Source: an uncultured Granulosicoccaceae bacterium (GTDB lineage: Bacteria; Pseudomonadota; Gammaproteobacteria; Granulosicoccales; Granulosicoccaceae). From it: a DNA stretch of 8,112 nucleotides. The stretch is from contig CALFBL010000015.1 of NCBI GenBank assembly GCA_937951695.1, positions 1 to 8,112 of the forward strand, written 5' to 3'. How positions within the stretch are numbered: the stretch's first letter is position 1; each line of letters starts with the position of its first letter. Below the pieces are notes generated by a model that ran no database searches, was not told the origin of the DNA, and saw only the letters and a program-made list of their open reading frames with translations. Below are positions 5,876-8,112 of this stretch, piece after piece. Position numbers and translations under genes: made by a program.

Positions 5876-6994
5876 ATGCTCGCGCACCGCAAAATTATCC
5901 ACATCGACATGGACGCTTTCTATGCGTCTGTCGAACAACGCGATCACCCGGAGTTGGCGGGCAAACCCGTTATTGTGGGCGGACAACCACGTGGACGTGG
6001 CGTGGTCGCGGCCTGCAGTTACGAAGCGCGGCGCTTGGGTGTGCACTCGGCCATGCCTAGCGCTGAAGCGTATCGACGATGTCCGGATGCGATATTTGTG
6101 CGGCCGCGCTTCGACGCGTATCAAGCAGTCTCGAAGGAGGTGCTGAGCATCTTTCACGAGTACACCAGCGTCATCGAACCGCTGTCACTGGACGAAGCTT
6201 ACCTTGATGTCACAGACGTTGGCCTGTTCAACGGCTCGGCGATGCTACTTGCGCAAGACATTCGCCGCGTTATTTTGCAGCACACTCGATTGGTCGCGTC
6301 TGCCGGCATCTCCTACAATAAGTTTCTGGCGAAAATCGCCTCCGATATCGATAAGCCCAACGGTTGCCGATGCATCCCGCCCAGCGAGGGCGAGACGTTC
6401 GTTCGCAGTTTGCCGGTTAAGCGCTTTCACGGCATCGGGCCGGCAACAGAAGCAAAGATGCACGCCTTGGGCATCGTCACTGGTGAAGATTTGCGCACCT
6501 GGTCGTTGCCTGAATTGCAACGCGAATTCGGCAAGAGCGCACAATATTTTTTTAATGCAGCGCGCGGCATCGATGATCGCCCTGTTCGGGTTGAGCGCCT
6601 GCGCAAGTCCATCGGCAAAGAACGCACATTTGGTGAAAACTTAACTACCACCGATTCCATGCAGGAGATACTGATCGGACTCTCAGACCAACTGATGGAG
6701 TCTCTTCAAGCCCGTGGCCTGGTGGCCAACACCCTCAACATGAAACTGCGCTACGCCGACTTCACGACCCTGTCCCGGGCTCACAAAATGAGCACCGGTG
6801 TGTACGACCAGACGTCAGCCAGGATGACGTTAGCGTTCCTGCTAACTAAGGCGTTGGAACATCCACCGGCGCGAGGCAAACCTCACATCCGTCTGCTGGG
6901 CGTCTCGTTCAGTGGACTTTTAAACGATGACGAAGCGCGACCTGAGCAAATAGAACTGGGATTTGACACACCTTTCTTCCCCCGTACCCAGTGA
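5876..6994 (+). CDS. dinB: DNA polymerase IV (Y-family translesion polymerase)
   Basis: DinB copies damaged or distorted templates with low fidelity and no proofreading. From the ATG at 5876 the product is 372 residues (E. coli 351). The palm carries the metal ligands in IDMDAFYASVE (D11; Tyr16 is at the steric-gate position) and in LSLDEAYLD (D106, E107). SAGISYNKFLAKIASD and the helix-hairpin-helix FHGIGPATEAKMHALG follow, then a little-finger domain containing RLRKSIGKERTF. QIELGF (358-363) fits the QxxLxF beta-clamp-binding motif, followed by nine more residues instead of ending there as in E. coli. An upstream GTG at 5846 would add ten residues unlike the family. Neither start has a clear Shine-Dalgarno sequence. 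No LexA box of the CTG-N10-CAG type is seen upstream. It is divergent from minC. Confidence 0.95.
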   Translation: MLAHRKIIHIDMDAFYASVEQRDHPELAGKPVIVGGQPRGRGVVAACSYEARRLGVHSAMPSAEAYRRCPDAIFVRPRFDAYQAVSKEVLSIFHEYTSVIEPLSLDEAYLDVTDVGLFNGSAMLLAQDIRRVILQHTRLVASAGISYNKFLAKIASDIDKPNGCRCIPPSEGETFVRSLPVKRFHGIGPATEAKMHALGIVTGEDLRTWSLPELQREFGKSAQYFFNAARGIDDRPVRVERLRKSIGKERTFGENLTTTDSMQEILIGLSDQLMESLQARGLVANTLNMKLRYADFTTLSRAHKMSTGVYDQTSARMTLAFLLTKALEHPPARGKPHIRLLGVSFSGLLNDDEARPEQIELGFDTPFFPRTQ

Positions 6995-7019
6995 GCCGAC
7001 GGCAGCCGATCTGTGCGCA

Positions 7020-8112
7020 TCAGGCCGAGAGCATCACATCAGGAAAGGTGGTTGCGCTCATGGGTTCGCACAGGTAATAACCTTGCGCCCGGTCGCAGCC
7101 GAGTTCAGCTATCAGATCAAACTGCGCTTCGGTTTCGATCCCTTCGGCCACCACGTGAGCCCCAATGCTGTCGGCGATGTTAACGATTGCGCGAATGATT
7201 TCCTGACTGTTGGGGTTGGTTTCCACATCCATCACAAACGCGCGATCAATCTTGACCTCAGCGATAGGGAAATCCCGTAGTTCAAGCAGCGATGAATAGC
7301 CCACGCCAAAATCATCGATAGCGAGCTTCATCCCCATGCCGGTTAACTCGTTCAACATCGTGCGAAGTTGCGTCGAGTCATTGAACAGCGCCGTCTCAGT
7401 AATTTCCAGACACAGGCGCGTTGGATCAAAGCCGCTTTGATCCAGCAGCCGTTCGATGTCGGAGATCATTGTCGACGAATCGAACTGTTTGCGCGACAGG
7501 TTGACTGACAAGGTTGCAGGCGACATACCGAACTGAGCCAGACGCTGGTAGTCATCGATGGCTTGGCGCAGCACCCAAGTACCCAGCCGCGTGATGATAC
7601 CCGCCTGCTCAGCAACTTGAATAAACTCACCCGGAGACACCGAACCCAGCTCCCCACTGTTCCAGCGCAGCAGGGCTTCCATACCGCAGGTCATTCGGGT
7701 CTTGACGTCGATCTGCGGTTGATACTGCAACGACAACTCTTTTTTGCGCACCGCTTGCAACAAGCCCATCTCGAGCTGATGACGACGTTTAGCCGCTTTT
7801 TGATGATCGCTGCTGTACACCATGTAGCTGTTGTCGCCGCGACGTTTTGCGTGCGAGCAAGCGCTGTCCGCGCACTTTAACAACGAAGTCACGGTGTTGC
7901 CATGTTCAGGTGCGTAAGCGATGCCGACGCAAGCGCGCACCGGCAAGTTCAAACTTCCCACCGTTACGCCACAACGCAGCGTAGCCAGAAACGTGGACAC
8001 GCGGCGTTCAATCGTGGCACGGTCTTGATCGAATTCAATCAAGGCCGCGAACTCGTCCCCAGCAGTTCGCGCAATCAGTGCGTCGGCTGGCATACAGTGC
8101 TGTAACTGGATG
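7020..8112 (-). CDS. GGDEF-EAL protein, probable c-di-GMP phosphodiesterase, N-terminus outside window
   Basis: The frame runs through the right edge, so the visible 363 residues are the C-terminal part; sensory or membrane regions, if any, lie beyond. An ATG at 8091-8093 falls just before the GGDEF motif and is not a real start. The GGDEF domain has AGDEF (window residues 17-21), lacks the RxxD inhibitory site (PADA there), and ends with KCADSACSHAK in place of the usual ADxAMYxAK. The EAL domain appears complete: EALLR (E145), N204 in SVNLS, E236 in EITE, DD (266-267) in DDFGVGYSSL, K287 in KIDR, E323 in AEGIE and Q343 in QGY. All metal-binding and catalytic positions are present, so hydrolysis of c-di-GMP to pGpG is expected. 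Whether the AGDEF half makes c-di-GMP or only binds GTP is open. It converges on dinB with a 25-bp gap. Confidence 0.93.
   Translation of the reverse strand, partial: IQLQHCMPADALIARTAGDEFAALIEFDQDRATIERRVSTFLATLRCGVTVGSLNLPVRACVGIAYAPEHGNTVTSLLKCADSACSHAKRRGDNSYMVYSSDHQKAAKRRHQLEMGLLQAVRKKELSLQYQPQIDVKTRMTCGMEALLRWNSGELGSVSPGEFIQVAEQAGIITRLGTWVLRQAIDDYQRLAQFGMSPATLSVNLSRKQFDSSTMISDIERLLDQSGFDPTRLCLEITETALFNDSTQLRTMLNELTGMGMKLAIDDFGVGYSSLLELRDFPIAEVKIDRAFVMDVETNPNSQEIIRAIVNIADSIGAHVVAEGIETEAQFDLIAELGCDRAQGYYLCEPMSATTFPDVMLSA

Overview
The window looks like chromosomal core DNA of a gammaproteobacterium. The evidence is an Slt70-type lytic transglycosylase, a BolA with the ESxxHNVPxGSESHFKV signature, a complete minC-minD-minE set close to the E. 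coli proteins, a short DinB, an outer-membrane porin with a signal peptide and terminal Phe, and a GGDEF-EAL protein. Genus cannot be read from the sequence; a marine or free-living lineage is only a guess. I see no mobile element, CRISPR array, tRNA or rRNA.

Layout: (1) 1-2114, plus strand: the 3' part of slt, whose 5' end lies before the window, overlaps bolA through ATGA. (2) 2141-2174: a strong hairpin terminator, usable from both sides, separates bolA from the convergent porin. (3) 2200-3174, minus strand: a small porin. (4) 3175-3677: about 500 bp without a credible gene. Its porin-proximal part is AT-rich, with a tandem 14-bp repeat, two inverted repeats and A/T tracts. Its minE-proximal part is GC-richer and carries a cluster of small hairpins. 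(5) 3678-5739, minus strand: minC-minD-minE, the division-site placement operon. Both minC and minD appear to start at TTG. (6) 5740-5875: a divergent intergenic region. (7) 5876-6994, plus strand: dinB (DNA polymerase IV). (8) 7020 to the right edge, minus strand: the C-terminal part of a GGDEF-EAL protein with an intact EAL active site, convergent with dinB after 25 bp.

Functional themes are the cell envelope and division (slt, bolA, minCDE, porin), mutagenic DNA synthesis (dinB) and cyclic-di-GMP turnover. The tightest linkages are slt-bolA and minC-minD-minE; the others are probably neighbours only. I found no convincing undescribed multi-gene system. The least explained DNA is the 3175-3677 intergenic region.
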